From Timema cristinae (taxonomy: Eukaryota > Arthropoda > Insecta > Phasmatodea > Timematidae), in the NCBI GenBank assembly GCA_039000515.1, contig JBCFYV010000288.1, positions 1 to 64,000 on the forward strand: DNA of 64,000 bases. Direction: 5' to 3'. The notes under the pieces are model-generated. The model was not told the DNA's origin. It ran no database searches and saw only the letters and a program-made list of their open reading frames with translations. The stretch's first letter is position 1. Each line of letters starts with the position of its first letter. This document shows, piece by piece, positions 32,297 through 44,189 of the stretch. The position numbers and the translations under genes are program-made.

Positions 32297-33107
32297 CCTG
32301 CGGGAGGGGGTTTAGAATAGTCCCGCAGTAACCCCTGCTTGTCGTAAGAAGCGACTAAAAGGGGAGGCTTCTGTGCAAGGACGTACTCGTGTGGGACAAA
32401 CCTATCCTATATCTTTCCTTTCACATCATTTTCTCCTTCCTTCACTTTCCCCCTTTTTTTCACTATTCCCCCTTCGCTTTATCTATCCTAACCTTTTTCT
32501 TCCTTTCCCCCACCGTTCATCCTGCACAGAGGCCTTTGGCCTTTCCGTTGACGACCTTGGTAACTAACCCGGCTCTTCTCTGTTTATTATTGGATACCAC
32601 TGCCTTGAGCTCCCGAATGAAAGTGCGCCGGTTGTAATATCTTGGTAGAAGGGCCTTAGGGATGACAATCGGGTACCCTACCTTGAGAAAAGACCGTTGC
32701 GTTCATTAGGGTCCCAGACGCAAAATTAGCACTTTCCTGCATACACTTGCTGCGGTGACCTCTTTTCCGGCGATGCTCCATATGAAGGTTGTCATGTCTA
32801 TCGTCGTATGGAGCCTCTCGTCGGAAGAGTTAACAGGGCCCTATGTGGTAGAACCAACTGGGATCAACCTGGGTCTACGATCCGAGTACTTTTGCAGGTT
32901 GTCCTCCCACTCATGAATGAGTTTATTGTCACAGCTGACACCTTACTGTCCGCTGGCACCGTACTGCCAAGTTCCGCTGACATCTCACTGCCCGGCCTCT
33001 CACAGGGCCGTATTAATGATAAAAGGCGGAAACGGGTAAGGCCGTCCAGCCCTGTCTTGATAAAAAAAAGCCACGAAGTGGTGAGGCCCCAGCCCCGCTT
33101 CCTGGTG
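32297..33107 (+). promoter_or_regulatory. LINE 5' UTR with terminal hairpins (copy 6)
   Basis: The first 75 bp can form two hairpins: CTGCGGGA pairs with TCCCGCAG, and GTCG pairs with CGAC in TTGTCGTAAGAAGCGACT. A long pyrimidine tract follows (TTTCTCCTTCCTTCACTTTC and beyond). I-type elements carry an internal promoter at their 5' end; this region is the natural place for it. The same leader occurs at 31059, and a worn relic at 52829. Confidence 0.65.
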
Positions 33108-34444
33108 ATGTCTCGAGTGAATGAAAGTGAATATCTAAAACGTGTCAGCCCATTTATCCTCGAAAGAGTGATAAATGGAACAGCAAAATCTGACGTTTTA
33201 ATAAGGAAACTGCGTGATGGCACCAATATGATTCAGACTATGACCGACACACAATCCTCAAATATTATGGCGATCTCCGAAATACCGTTGATAATACGGC
33301 AAATATACAGGTGAAGGTGGAGCCCCACAGGTTCCTCAATGTTTGCAGGGAGTGGTCACTTGTTATGACCTCGACTGCGTAAGCATTGAGGAGATCTGTG
33401 AGGAGCTTTCTCCCCAGCATGTCACCGAAGTGTACCGTATTGTCACAAAAAAGAATGGACAAGAAAAGAAGACTGATACGTATATCCTCACATTTGCGAC
33501 TCCTACCCTTCCGAAGGAGGTCCGAGCAGGCTTCCACGTGCTCATGGTCCGGCCGTATGTCCCTAACCCTCGTCGCTGTTTTCAGTGCAAGGAATTTGGG
33601 CATACGAAGCTGCGATGCCTTGGTAAGCCAACCTGTGCGGATTGTGGACAGAGGCTCACGAAACACCATGCGAGTCTCCTAAATACTGCGTCTACTGCAA
33701 GGGTCCGCATTCCGCCTGGTCTCGGGCCTGTCCAAAATGGAAGGTAGAGAAGAAAGTCCTGGAGATACAATCTGAAAAGAAGCTCTCATATGCCCAGGCA
33801 CGCAAGGAATACGTATCAAGTCAAGCTCTGGTATTTCAAACTTCATATAGCCGTATTGTCAGTCAAAATATAAACTGTCCCAACTGCCATTGCGCAGTTA
33901 ATCTTGCTAAGGAGACAACGCGACCAGTGCCAGTGTCTCTTCTCGAGACATTTATGTTGATTCCGCGCCAACTTTCCTGGCGCCTAAATTTTTAAAGGAG
34001 GCCAAACCGCTACAACGACAACGGTCGTCTCCCCCACCTATACCACCGAGGAGACCTCCTCGAGGAACTCCCCCAAGCCCACCTCGGGGAAACCCCCCGA
34101 GCCTACCTCGGGAAATGCCCCCGGGCCCGTCTCGGGTACTAAAATAAGGGCGGCCATTGTTGAGCCTCTCACACCCACCTCTGGGCTTCCGGAGGTGGGG
34201 ACGAGTTGCGGAACAGGTGAGGCCACTAAGGCGAGTCCCACTGGTGCCTTGAAGAAGGACCAGCGAGAGACCGCCGAATTTTTTTTTAAATAAAAAAAGC
34301 GTCTAAGGCCTTAAAGCCTTCGAACAAGAATCAGACTACCCAGTCTCTCCAAAATAAACTGAAACCTCTCCTGAAGCGGGAGGTACAGGAGAGACTGGGA
34401 AATCAAGAGGGCCTAAAAAGGACCTCAACAAATTTTTATTTTTA
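33108..34444 (+). pseudogene. LINE ORF1 (copy 6), complete span
   Basis: Starts MSRVNESEYLKRVSPFILER. Domain order: N-terminal region with VLIRKLRDGTNMIQT; after a frameshift near 33300, VVTCYDLDCVSIEEICEEL and TYILTFATPTLPKEVRAGFH, an RRM-like fold common in I and jockey ORF1; then VRPYVPNPRRCFQCKEFGH and the other knuckles (CADCGQ, CVYCKGPHSAWSRAC) across a second shift near 33650; then a proline-rich tract and lysine-rich tail. The encoded protein would bind element RNA. Confidence 0.82.
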
Positions 34445-34495
34445 AAGGATAGTGAAATGGATTGCGAGGATAACTAAATTTCATACTAATAACTT

Positions 34496-37400
34496 ATGTT
34501 GCTACTACTAATGGAATTGTAGGGGTTTCTATGCTCGTGTAGAGGAAATTAAACTACTAATTTCTTCCCTGCATCCTCCCATCTTGTGTTTGCAGGAAAC
34601 CCACTTCCGCCCAACTGACAACCCGATGCTTCGTGGGTACGATGTATATCGTACCGACAAGCCACTCTTTGATCGGGCTAGCGGAGGTGTGGCTATATTC
34701 GCACGTAGCAACATATATCATAAGTTTATAAATATTGTCTCTGATCTCCAAGTGATTGCTGTCAGAACCTCCCTTCCTATGGAGGTAACCGTATGCTGCA
34801 TTTACCTCCCACCAGGTGAACGTGTTTCCAAGAGGACTCTAGAGGCCCTCTTGATACAACTTCCCGCCCCCTATATCATCTTGGGGGACTTTAACGCGCA
34901 TAACCTGGTGTGGGGGTCTAAATTTATAGACACCCGCGGGAGGCTGGTAGAGGATATTCTTGTCTCGGGAAACCTGGTGTTAATGAACACCGGGACCCAG
35001 ACACACTTCTCCACCTTTAATGGTGTATCCTCTGCCATCGACCTAACCCTATGTAGCCCCGGGATTGCTGCTCACTTCCTTTGGGAGGTTCACTCGGACC
35101 TATGTGGCAGCGATCACTTTCCCATTCTCCTTTCTCAAATTCAAGATCCTCCCAGTACAGCACGGTTCCCCCAATGGGTTCTTAAACGTGCTAACTGGGA
35201 TAAATTCCGCGAGCTCGCCGTATTCGACGAACCCTTTTCTTCTGACGTCGATGTTAAGGCTGGGCAATTTACTTCGACGGTCATAGCAGCGGCGAGGGCA
35301 TCCATCCCTAAATCCTCGCCAAACCCGCGCCACCGTCCTGTTCCCTGGTGGAACGAGGAGTGCCGGCTAGCTATTTCTAACCGTCGGAGGGCCCTACGTC
35401 TCTTTCATCGACGTCCAACTTCGGAGAATCTGGAGTCATTCCGGATTCTACGTGCTAGAGCTCGCCGTATCATTCGAGAAAGCAGAAGAGATTCTTGGAG
35501 ACAGTTTATTTCTACGCTTACAATTACCACTCCCACAACTAAGTTTTGGGACAATATACGTAAATTAAGTGGTAACAAAAATTCCATTAATAGTATACCT
35601 GCCCTCATGTCAAACGGTTCACTTGTCTCCTCCCCTATGGAGGTCGCCAATGTATTGGGCTCGATGTTTGCCGCTATTTCTAGCACTGCGAGCTACTCTA
35701 ACTAGTTCGCGGTGCATAATAGGATCATCGAGCGCCGTACTATTGATTTTGGGCCGAGTCGGGGGGAGGATTATAACTCCCCTTTCACGCAAGATGAACT
35801 GGCCTATGCCCTCACCCAGGCGGGTAACACAGCTTCCGGTCCAGATGATATCCACTATGAAATGTTGCGGCAGCTGCCCCCTGCCGGACACGCATATCTT
35901 CTGGACCTTTTCAATAGTGTCTGGGATTCTCATCAGTTCCCAACACTTTGGAGGCAAGCAATCGTTATCCCGTTATATAAAAGTGGCAAAGATAAATTAG
36001 AACCAACTAGTTATCGACCGATAGATTTAACTAGTTGTGTATGTAAAATACTGGAAAAAATAATTAATAAACGATTTATATGGTATTTAGAATCCCGCAT
36101 TCTGCTATCTAACATTCAATGTGGTTTTCACCGGAATCGATCTACAGTTGATCATCTTGTCCTTTAGAGACGGCTGTTCGTGACGCTTTTCTACATAAAC
36201 AGCACCTTATGGCTGTTTTTTTCGATCTGGAGAAAGCGTACGACACCAGCTGGCGGTACGGCATTCTGAAAACACTTTTTAATTGGGGGTTTCGAGGAAA
36301 CCTTCCTTCTTTTATATCCAATTTTATGTCGGATAGACACTTCCGGGTAAGGTTAAATAACACCTTATCCGAGGATTTTATTCAAGAAAATGGGGTGCCT
36401 CAGGGTAGTATTTTGAGCTGTACGTTGTTCGCTATCGCGATAAATAGTATTGTGTACAACGTGCGCTTACCTGTTCGTTCATGCCTTTTTGTGGATGACT
36501 ACGCAATTTATTGCAGTTCGTCAAGTCTCCACAGGGCTGAACGACAGATACAACTGAGTGTTAACGATCTTTGGTCGTGGGCATCGCGTAATGGCTTTCG
36601 CTTCTCTGCAGCCAAAACGACGGTCGTCCACTTCCATAGATTACGTGGAATACAGCCAGCCCCCAATATTTTAATGAACCACGCCGTTCTACCAGTCTCA
36701 GAAACCGTAAAGTTTCTGGGACTTTTATTTGATTTTAAATTAACTTGGATCCTCCACATCAAGGACTTGAAAGCGAGGTCTATAAAAGCACTAAACCTGC
36801 TCAAAGTGGTTAGCGGTCGGTCCTGGGGTGCGATAGGGAAACCTTGATGCGCCTTATAGGCTTGGTGAGATCAAACTTGATTACGGCAGTTTTGTATATG
36901 GCTCAGCTAGACCCTCGGGTTAAAGATGCTAGATAGTGTCCACCATGCTGGCATTAGACTGGCTACCGGTGCTTTTCGTACCAGTCCAGTCGTCAGCATC
37001 TGTGCCGACGCCGGTGAACCGCCCTCTTCTTACCGGCGGTCTTATCTCCTGGCATCTTACGTGTCTAAACTGCATGCAGCCAAAATGTTGTCTTACCGCC
37101 TGTTTTCATCCCCCTAACCGTGTCTTGTATGAAACCAAATGGCGTAGTACAATCCCGGTTGGGATCCGGATGCTATCGGTTTTCGACACGTGTGGGATAG
37201 TGCTGCCAAAGGCTATACCCACATCCCAGGTCGAGTTCCTCCCTGGAAAATACGCCCTCCGAAATGCCATTTTGATCTTGCCAAGTTCCCTAAAGCGACC
37301 ACCCCAAACCTTGTATATGAGAGGACCTTTAATGAGCTCCTCTCCACTCGCTTTCACGGATTTGAGCGCATCTACATTGATGGCTCTAAATCTGTAGCTT

Positions 37401-38109
37401 CCGTTGGATGTGCTTTTGTTGTGGAAGGATCCTAATTTTAAATTTGGTTTACCTAAAGAAACCAGTGTTTTTACGGCTGAATTGTATGCCATTTTTAAAT
37501 CTTTGTGTTTTGTATACTGAAATAGTCACGTTCTGTTCTCATCTGCACGGATTCCATGAGTGCTCTGTTGGCATTGTCTACTCTCTACTCCTGGAATCCC
37601 CTCGTGCAGATGATACATGAGCAAATTTTAAAAATTGATTCATTAAGCACCCGGCTCGCCTTTTGCTGGATTCCTGGTCACGCTGGTCTTCCAGGAAATG
37701 AACTGGCGGACCAGGCAGCCAAAGAGGCATCACGCCTGCCTCCGGAGTCGAGTCTGGGTGTCCTGTTTTTAGATCTAAAGGGTTATGTTCGGCGTGGAGT
37801 GTTACGCACCTGGCACGAGCAATGGGTCTCGACCCCTGCTCAGAACAAGCTGCGGTCCATCAGGGACTGTGTGTCGCGATGGCCCTCTTCTATACGAAAG
37901 TCTAGAGGAGAGGAGGTCATCGTGACGAGACTCCGCGTCGGGCATACTTCATTGACCCATAGTTTTTTACTGAGAGGGGATCCACCTCCAGTGTGTGAGT
38001 TTTGCGATCTCCCCTTAGTGTGCATCACATTTTGGCGGAGTGTCGCAAACTAGCCCCTATCCATCTGGCTCTTGATTTTAAAGGTGACACGTTTTTTATT
38101 GCGCGATAG
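34496..38109 (+). pseudogene. LINE ORF2 (copy 6)
   Basis: The start codon context is disturbed by a two-base insertion (CTACTACTAATGG where copy 3 has CTACTACAATGG). The endonuclease is open from 34584 to 35705 (CLQETHFRPTDNPML, LGDFNAHNLVWGS, GSDHFPIL) and ends at a TAG. Reverse transcriptase follows in pieces: SYRPIDLTS, GFHRNRSTVDHLV, FFDLEKAYDT, NGVPQGSILSC, FVDDYAIY. Shifts occur near 36165, 36840, 37080 and 37430. RNase H: TDSMSALLALSTLYSW in one frame, WIPGHAGLPGNELADQAAKE intact, then CEFCD of the terminal motif. Confidence 0.9.
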
Positions 38110-38547
38110 TGCGGATGGAGTTATTTGTTTACTCCGTTTTATTACGCCAGGCGGATCTTTTTAGTGCCATTTGAGTCACTTTTATAAACTGGCTCTTTTG
38201 GATATATCTCATATTGAGATCTTTTTAACAGTTTTATTAAGATCTATCATGTTTTGTCTTTTTAACTTATTATCATTTTAACATGTTTTGTCTTTTTAAC
38301 GTGTTATATTTTAATATGTTTGTTTTGTCTTTTATTAGAGTGATACATTGTGGTTTTTTTTAGCAGGTGATCACTTAACTTTATACCAAGAGCCCATTTG
38401 AGCACTCTATGGAGTGTCTCAGATGGTGAATGTTTTATCTCTTTCCCCTATGGGGATTTTATTATGTTTTTAATATATTTCAAGGCCCTAATGACCTCGA
38501 TGTGTTGATGGGCCGTTAAACAATAATAATAATAATTTCTAATATCC

Positions 38548-39459
38548 AATTCTCTACAATAAATGTTATTCATCAATCTAAGATTCTTTTAGTTTATTTC
38601 ATGATGCCAAAGAAGTATAACTTCTCACGCACGTACATAAGTACACACACCCTTTTTTTTTTTAAATTTTAATACTACTAAAACTTAACAATGATAAGTT
38701 ATTTAGTGTTTAAAATAGTTGCGGAGATGATCAAAGTAAGATATTTTTGCTTGTAAAGAACCCCAAAGTAGTTTTCATGGGAAAATGAGAGTTCTCATTA
38801 TTATTATTTTTGTATGTTAAACAATGCCTAAACACAACATTGAATCAAAATCCTTGGATTAGATTTTAAAATATCGATTACTTTTTCTCTTTTTGGTTTT
38901 AAGTAGAGCCTACACTACTCTTATTACTTTATGGTATGATATCTAATTCCATAAAATTCTCGGGGAAACCTTACGAAAACTCTTGGTTTCGGTTCTAGGC
39001 CGAGATACTGACGGCATCGCGTAAACAATTTTTTGTTTGTTTTATAGGTATAATGTCGATATTTATTAAAATCTAGATTTTGATGTTTTTAACGTCACAA
39101 TACATATCTCTAAATGGGTTGAGAGGAAGCAAAAATAACCCTGCATAATATACTGTATAACTGATGCAAACATATATGCAGACGCAACATTGCCATGTTT
39201 ACCCGACTTACAGTACCAGTAGCGTAGCTTGGGTTGCCAGTACCCGGGGCAAGGTCCCCTAATCCATGGATCTTTAGCACACCTCAAGTCCCATCCAATT
39301 CAGAATTAAACCCTTTGGCCCCTAAGCACATATATTGTACTTTAAGAAAATATCGATTTATTAAAGTTAAATTAATACGAAGCTATTATACTTAAATTTA
39401 TTTAAAATCTCCTAGTTTTAATTTGTGCAAATTTTTCAATAACAGTATTGAAATATACA
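38548..39459. other. gene-free stretch
   Basis: No frame. CCAGTAGCGTAGCTTGGG at about 39215 looks like the CAGTGGCGTAGC terminus seen in some hAT elements and lies 250 bp from a hAT C-terminal fragment, so it may be that element's end. No partner terminus was found. Confidence 0.35.
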
Positions 39460-39739
39460 TTGAAATCTCTCTCAATTGACAGTATGTCTTGACTACTCGG
39501 TCTCTCTTGACTCATTGTAGATATCTGATACGTTTTGAGAATCTTCTTTTACAGCTGGCAGTTGAAACATTGATTGTTGTGACATTAAGAATCTTTTTAA
39601 CTAAGTTAATCAATCTCGCTTGCAGCTTCCACTTGTACACCCACAGAAGAAAATCTAAAGTTGTCCAGTTAGTAATCTGCTCATTAGGATTGTCTTCCTT
39701 ATAAGTACCGTTCAGAAGCCGAGTAGTGTAATTCAGCAT
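39460..39739 (-). pseudogene. hAT-family transposase C-terminal fragment
   Basis: Minus-strand frame reads WTTLDFLLWVYKWKLQARLI, NLVKKILNVTTINVSTASCK, RRFSKRIRYLQ, fitting the hAT dimerisation pattern (a run of hydrophobics, P/V-S-T-A-S-x-x-R-x-F-S). It then decays. The upstream catalytic part is not found, so this is a stub. Confidence 0.5.
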
Positions 39740-40057
39740 ATGTAAGTTTTGAGTTAGAGGGGGATTTACTAGATACTAAATTGGGAAAAAACTACATTTA
39801 TGCTCACTCGTTCTTCAACAACATACCTTTGATAATGATTTATTTCATATATTTACAAATAAAATTTAAGATACAAAGACATATTTCACATTTTATCATC
39901 AGCTATTCAAAAATATATTGACTTACACTGTTTGTCCACAGCAAAATTATACACTTAAAATACACGACTGAAGGTAATTTCCTTTCATGTAACAGATTAC
40001 TTGTCTATATTGCCTGTTTTTAAAAACAGGCGTCTATTACAAATGAAATTGGTACCC

Positions 40058-40111
40058 ATCATCACCACTACCACCACCACACCACACACCCACCACCACC
40101 ACCATCATCAA
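40058..40111. repeat. ACC/CCA microsatellite
   Basis: Imperfect tandem CAC/CCA trinucleotides. Confidence 0.85.
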
Positions 40112-40830
40112 CAACCGCCTTTGTAACACTTAAAATTTTTATTCAATCGTGTATTAGCATTCGGAACACATGTCAGTGCACGACAATATGCGTGGTGAAC
40201 AGGTGGAATATATTTCAGAAGATCCAACATTTCTTGTTTGACATTAAAAATATTTGGTTTTACTCCACGACCTGATTTGTCACTGTCAATCTGAAAGAAT
40301 GGCATATCTTCAATGAGAGTTTCTTTAACATACAATGTGTTTGGTGAGTCCTTCCTAAGTTATACCATCTGATTTTAAGCCAATTTACCCGATGGCCATC
40401 TATTGTCTTGTTTGTTATTTTCTCTTCCAGCTGTTTGGTGGACCTAAACTCATTTCCATGTTTAGAATGACAAATTATTTTCTCTTTTTGGGTGTTGCTG
40501 CGATGTCCATCCAATCATGTTGACAAAAAATGTATTGTCGCTGCTTTGTCTTTTACTCTGTTGTTGCAAAATCTGCATCATTAGGCAGATAGCTATGATC
40601 TGAAATCATAAATTTATGGTCAATCCTTTCAGTCCTTGTATTAGGATCTTGAACAAATTTAATTAATACTAGTGCCATTTTTATGTTTCTGTTTTGTCCT
40701 GGACACCAATCTCTATATACAACAATGTGAATATTTTCCTTAGCATGTTGTTGAAAATGTCCTACAACACATGACGATATTTCTTGAGATCCACGAGAGC
40801 TTCCGTATAGTCCCACATATACATAAATCT
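40112..40830 (-). pseudogene. DUF7869-type predicted transposase domain, decayed
   Basis: On the minus strand from about 40816: GSQEISSCVVGHFQQHAKEN, VVYRDWCPGQNRNIKMALVL, IDHKFMISDHSYLPNDADF. The D-W-C-x-GQNRN and H-S-x-L-PND-x-D-F blocks match a family of uncharacterised arthropod and cnidarian proteins (I recall it as DUF7869) that look like DDE-type nucleases from transposons. Further pieces continue to 40112, including DLLKYIPPVHHAYCRAL, a typical end. Frameshifts and stops near 40555 and 40380. The nuclease assignment is inference. Confidence 0.6.
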
Positions 40831-40929
40831 GATATTGTTGAACTCATGGATTCCTAAATTGTAAACATTGTAGCGTGTCAATCATGTAAAGTTGACACCT
40901 ACACAAAAATACGAAGTTATAATAATTAT

Positions 40930-41185
40930 ATTGACAAAATCCAAAGAAGAGGATTAGATTTGAAATATTTAATAATAATATTCTTCAAAACCTACTGTTA
41001 ACGACTGGATGTACTCGGATATGATCCACGTGCTCTCAATAGAAAATACTACAAAGGATTTTAATAATACAAATCTGCATACAAATACTAAACTTACAAT
41101 AGTGGAATCCAAAGAAGATAATTAAAGCTAGTACATTCAGGAATAATATGCTTCAAGACTTTATCACCGTGGCTGGATGGGATCG
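40930..41185. repeat. degenerate tandem duplication
   Basis: AATCCAAAGAAGA, a TTCAARAC phrase and GGCTGGATG/GACTGGATG with CTCGGAT/ATCGGAT occur in order at about 40938-41025 and 41105-41185, giving a unit near 165 bp. Old and diverged. Confidence 0.45.
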
Positions 41186-42780
41186 GATAACTGCAAACTG
41201 CTTCTAGCAAAATATTCAACACGAATGGCGACAGGGTGCTTCCAAACACATCCACTCCCTACATCACCTGACATGAAAAGAACTAAAACTAAGTTAGGTT
41301 CGCTCCCACGACCCTCTAGCGCTACTTTCGTGGCGGCGTGTCTTCGCACCTCCCCTTTTCCCCACATCTCAAGCTCCAGTCCTTCCTATCACCATCTGTG
41401 TTATTACGTATTTTTCTATTTCTTTTTTTGTTCCGTTCCTCAGAGAAAGGGTATAAAATAAGTACTCTCAGATTTACATTAGTATATTATTCTATCACAT
41501 CACGTCGTTGAAGAAGGAACTTCTCTCCACGAAGGGACTGGTGGCCATGGAGTATTGGGAGTGGTTCTCACCTCCGCGCCGCCAAGGAATATCCTCTCTG
41601 ATTTCCTAAGTATAGAGGCGACGTTAATAAGTCCATCTAACTTATTGTTTAGTTGAAAGATTAGATATTGTTTATTTAATAAGTCCATCTGACTTATTGT
41701 TTATTTCATACTTAGTATAGTCGAGGCGACTATTATGTTTATTTTGACTTCTTGTTTCAGTCAGAGTGACTCGATTTTGGTTTTGTATTATTCCAACTCT
41801 GTGGATGTAGTCACAGTAACTCTAGTGTTGCTCAAGTCCCTCAGACTTGTTATATTGGTCGAAGAGGCCATGTTTTTCCTATATCCATGTGATATAGTTT
41901 CGATATAGGAGCCTTGAGTTCCAGATGTAATGAGGACTTAGTCCAAATGGTTACTATACTCAACAGGCACTAGATTTTTCTTTTGAGTCCTTAAGACTAC
42001 ACAATTGTTTTTATGGCTACAACCAGGTTGTCTACCTTTTTTTTTTAGGACCTAGTTGGGTCAATGTGTTCAATGTGCTGAATAATTCTTGTTGCCACGC
42101 TTCGCGTGTGGTATTAGCTTGGTGTGTAAAGCGCGGAGCTCCGCTTGTTACCATATGGGGTTCGCACGGATAATACCTTTTTCTCATTGCCCATTTTTGG
42201 CACCTATTGACTGAGTATTAGTCTTGTATGAATTATATTAGTGTTGTAGCCCAGGGAGTGGGTCAGTAAATACATGTACTATTGAATGCTCTGGCAGTAC
42301 CAATAGAGAAAGGACCGGCCATAGTACTATTGTGTGTAGACACTTGTATGTTAGCCATCTACCAATGTAATCAACTAACCTTTCTATTGCTATTCATTAT
42401 ACAATGTCTCTTAAGGATTGTTCTAAAGTCCCAATCAAGCAAGCTAGTTTAAATTATAAACGTGTTAATAATACTATATGTATATCATTTCCCGTTAACT
42501 TTTGTTTATAATTACTTCACTGTTTTTCTTTTAGAATCACCTGAGCCTAGTTTGGCGTCAGTCCAGCTGTTTTGTTATTGAACATTGCTCTTCAAGCCTA
42601 CTGCATTTGATCTCGCCCGTGTCTCAACAAGACAGTATTAATTTAGAACTTCTATCTTATGTTTTTGTATATCTATTGTAATCAAACACACCTTTTATTT
42701 TTCTGTTATAATAAATCTATTTTTGTTATTCTAATCATTTTATCAATCTGGTTAAAATAATCCCCTTGTATACCCGGTAA
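41186..42780. other. possible LTR or promoter-bearing repeat
   Basis: GGGTATAAAATAAGTACTCTCAG at 41449-41471 has a TATA box about 25 bp from an initiator-like TCAGAT. The next 1.3 kb has no long frame and recurring GAGGCGAC and GACTTATTGTTTA phrases. AATAAA occurs at 42711, and the sequence ends with TAGTGCGACAACA. This order (TATA, AATAAA, terminal ACA) would suit a solo LTR, but I could not find the TG start or a target duplication. The 94-residue frame at 41177-41461 looks incidental. Confidence 0.3.
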
Positions 42781-43320
42781 GGCTTAGTGCGACAACATAT
42801 AAATTTGTTTTGTAATATGCAGTTGAAGTGCTCAATTTAGGAAAGGGTAAAGCTTTTTTGCAATTCAAAAGTGCATACATAATTTTCGTTATATTTGCTT
42901 GCATCTAGTCTCAGCATTTCTAGAGCCTATTCTGCTTTGCGGAGATGTAGCTCTTTATCTAGTTTTGCTTTAGTCTTTTTCTCCATAGTAAATAAAATTT
43001 CAGCAGAATGTTTTTGTATAACTCACTTGAATGCTTTGGAGGTTTAGTATTTTTATCAATATTTCCCTTGCTAAATAGCTTCCTTTTAGGTTGTACTTCT
43101 ACCGCAAAATCATAAAACAAGAAAATATATTAAATGAATAAACATTATAGCTTCTTATTTAATGTTTTAACAACTCAAAGAATGATTTCTATATTAATTT
43201 TAACAATATGTAAAATGTTATACTTACTAGAGTAATCTCAACTATCTGATGCATCAATATTAGTTTCTTCCATCATGTCCTGAATTATTGACTAATAGAG
43301 GTTATACATTACATAAAACA
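42781..43320. other. gene-free stretch
   Basis: AT-rich. Nothing recognised. Confidence 0.45.
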
Positions 43321-43584
43321 TAAATAATAATAATAATATTTAGCACAGCGTCTTACTACCCGTTCGGGTTATACGCTTTAAGTACTAATTACATTAATGG
43401 ATTAGGAATTGGGAAGGTTTAATCAGAGGAAGTGAACCCACATTTGCGTGGAGGGAGAGTGGAAAACCATTTAGGAAAAATCCCCCCCAGTTCACCCGAC
43501 CGAGATTCGAACCTCGATCTCCCCGTCCTCAGCAGTTGAGCTCAACACGACAAGCGCGTTAGCCAACTACGCCATCGAGGCGGG
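43321..43584 (-). repeat. tRNA-derived SINE, complete copy
   Basis: Minus strand: tRNA-like head CGCCTCGATGGCGTAGTTGG with box A (TGGCGTAGTTGG, 43563-43574) and box B (GGTTCGAATCT, 43503-43513), then GGGTGAACTGGGGGGGATTT, CCACTCTCCCTCCACGC, a tail ATTAATGTAATTAGTAC and GTATAACCCGAACGGGTAGT, ending in ATT repeats. RNA polymerase III promoter boxes match consensus (box A fully, box B except its last base). Non-autonomous, would depend on a LINE in trans. Confidence 0.9.
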
Positions 43585-44189
43585 TTAAAACATAAACAAA
43601 CACTAAAAACACTGTAGACAAAGTGATCAAATAATTTTTTTTTGCAATTAACTGATTTACACTGTTTGTTTCAGAATAGCAATCGCTTTATTTCAATGCT
43701 TATACAAATTACTGCCAACTATCAATACATTTTGTAGCTATTGACTTACAGCTTTTAACCACTGAAAACAAAGGTTGAAAATGAATTGTTCTTTGATGTT
43801 AAGTCAAATTAAAAAAATATATTACTTACACTACTTGGCTTCTGAACAGTCTATATCTATTTTAAGATAGAGAAGGTCTGTGTGGTGTATCGTACCATTT
43901 CTATCAAAGTGGTATCAAGTCGTTTGGTGGTTGCTAATAACGTTATTCTCTTGACTACGGCTGATTCTACCCCCCTCAAAGTAGAGAATGTTATGACAAG
44001 CGCTCCATTAGTGATTCTCGAGGGTATGAGGCTGTCATCAGCCTATCACACGGTCGATACGGGGAAATACATTACGATCTGCCACTTCCACATCTCTCCG
44101 CTGTCATATACACGTTCCTTTTAAAAAAGTAAGAGATTGATTATTTGAACCAATTGAGACTATTGCACTTCCTGGTACCGGGGCCACAG
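43585..44189. other. gene-free stretch
   Basis: A plus-strand frame of 80 codons at 43882-44124 has no recognisable motif; its TTADSTPLKVENV start region may be a decayed retroelement. I do not call a gene. Confidence 0.4.

Larger units (their letters stand above)
31059..38533 (+). mobile_element. composite I-LINE insertion (copies 5 and 6) with one target duplication
   Basis: AATTTCTAATATCC is found at 31045-31058, just before copy 5, and at 38534-38547, just after the tail of copy 6. Nothing like it occurs at the internal junction near 32296. The whole 7.5-kb unit therefore entered as one event, or copy 6 and copy 5 were joined before insertion. Confidence 0.8.
32297..38533 (+). mobile_element. 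I-clade LINE, near full length (copy 6)
   Basis: The reference copy of the family in this window, about 6.24 kb: 5' UTR 32297-33107, ORF1 33108-34444, ORF2 34496-38109, 3' UTR and TAA tail to 38533. The clade assignment rests on the ORF1 knuckles, APE endonuclease, RNase H and TAA tail together. Inactive because of multiple frameshifts and stops. Confidence 0.92.

Noticed and set aside
41177..41461. 94-codon plus-strand frame
   Set aside because: No motif, runs into a pyrimidine tract just before a TATA box; incidental.
43503..43584. Possible tRNA gene on the minus strand
   Set aside because: Box A and B are good but the acceptor stem does not close and the body and tail recur elsewhere; it is the head of a SINE.
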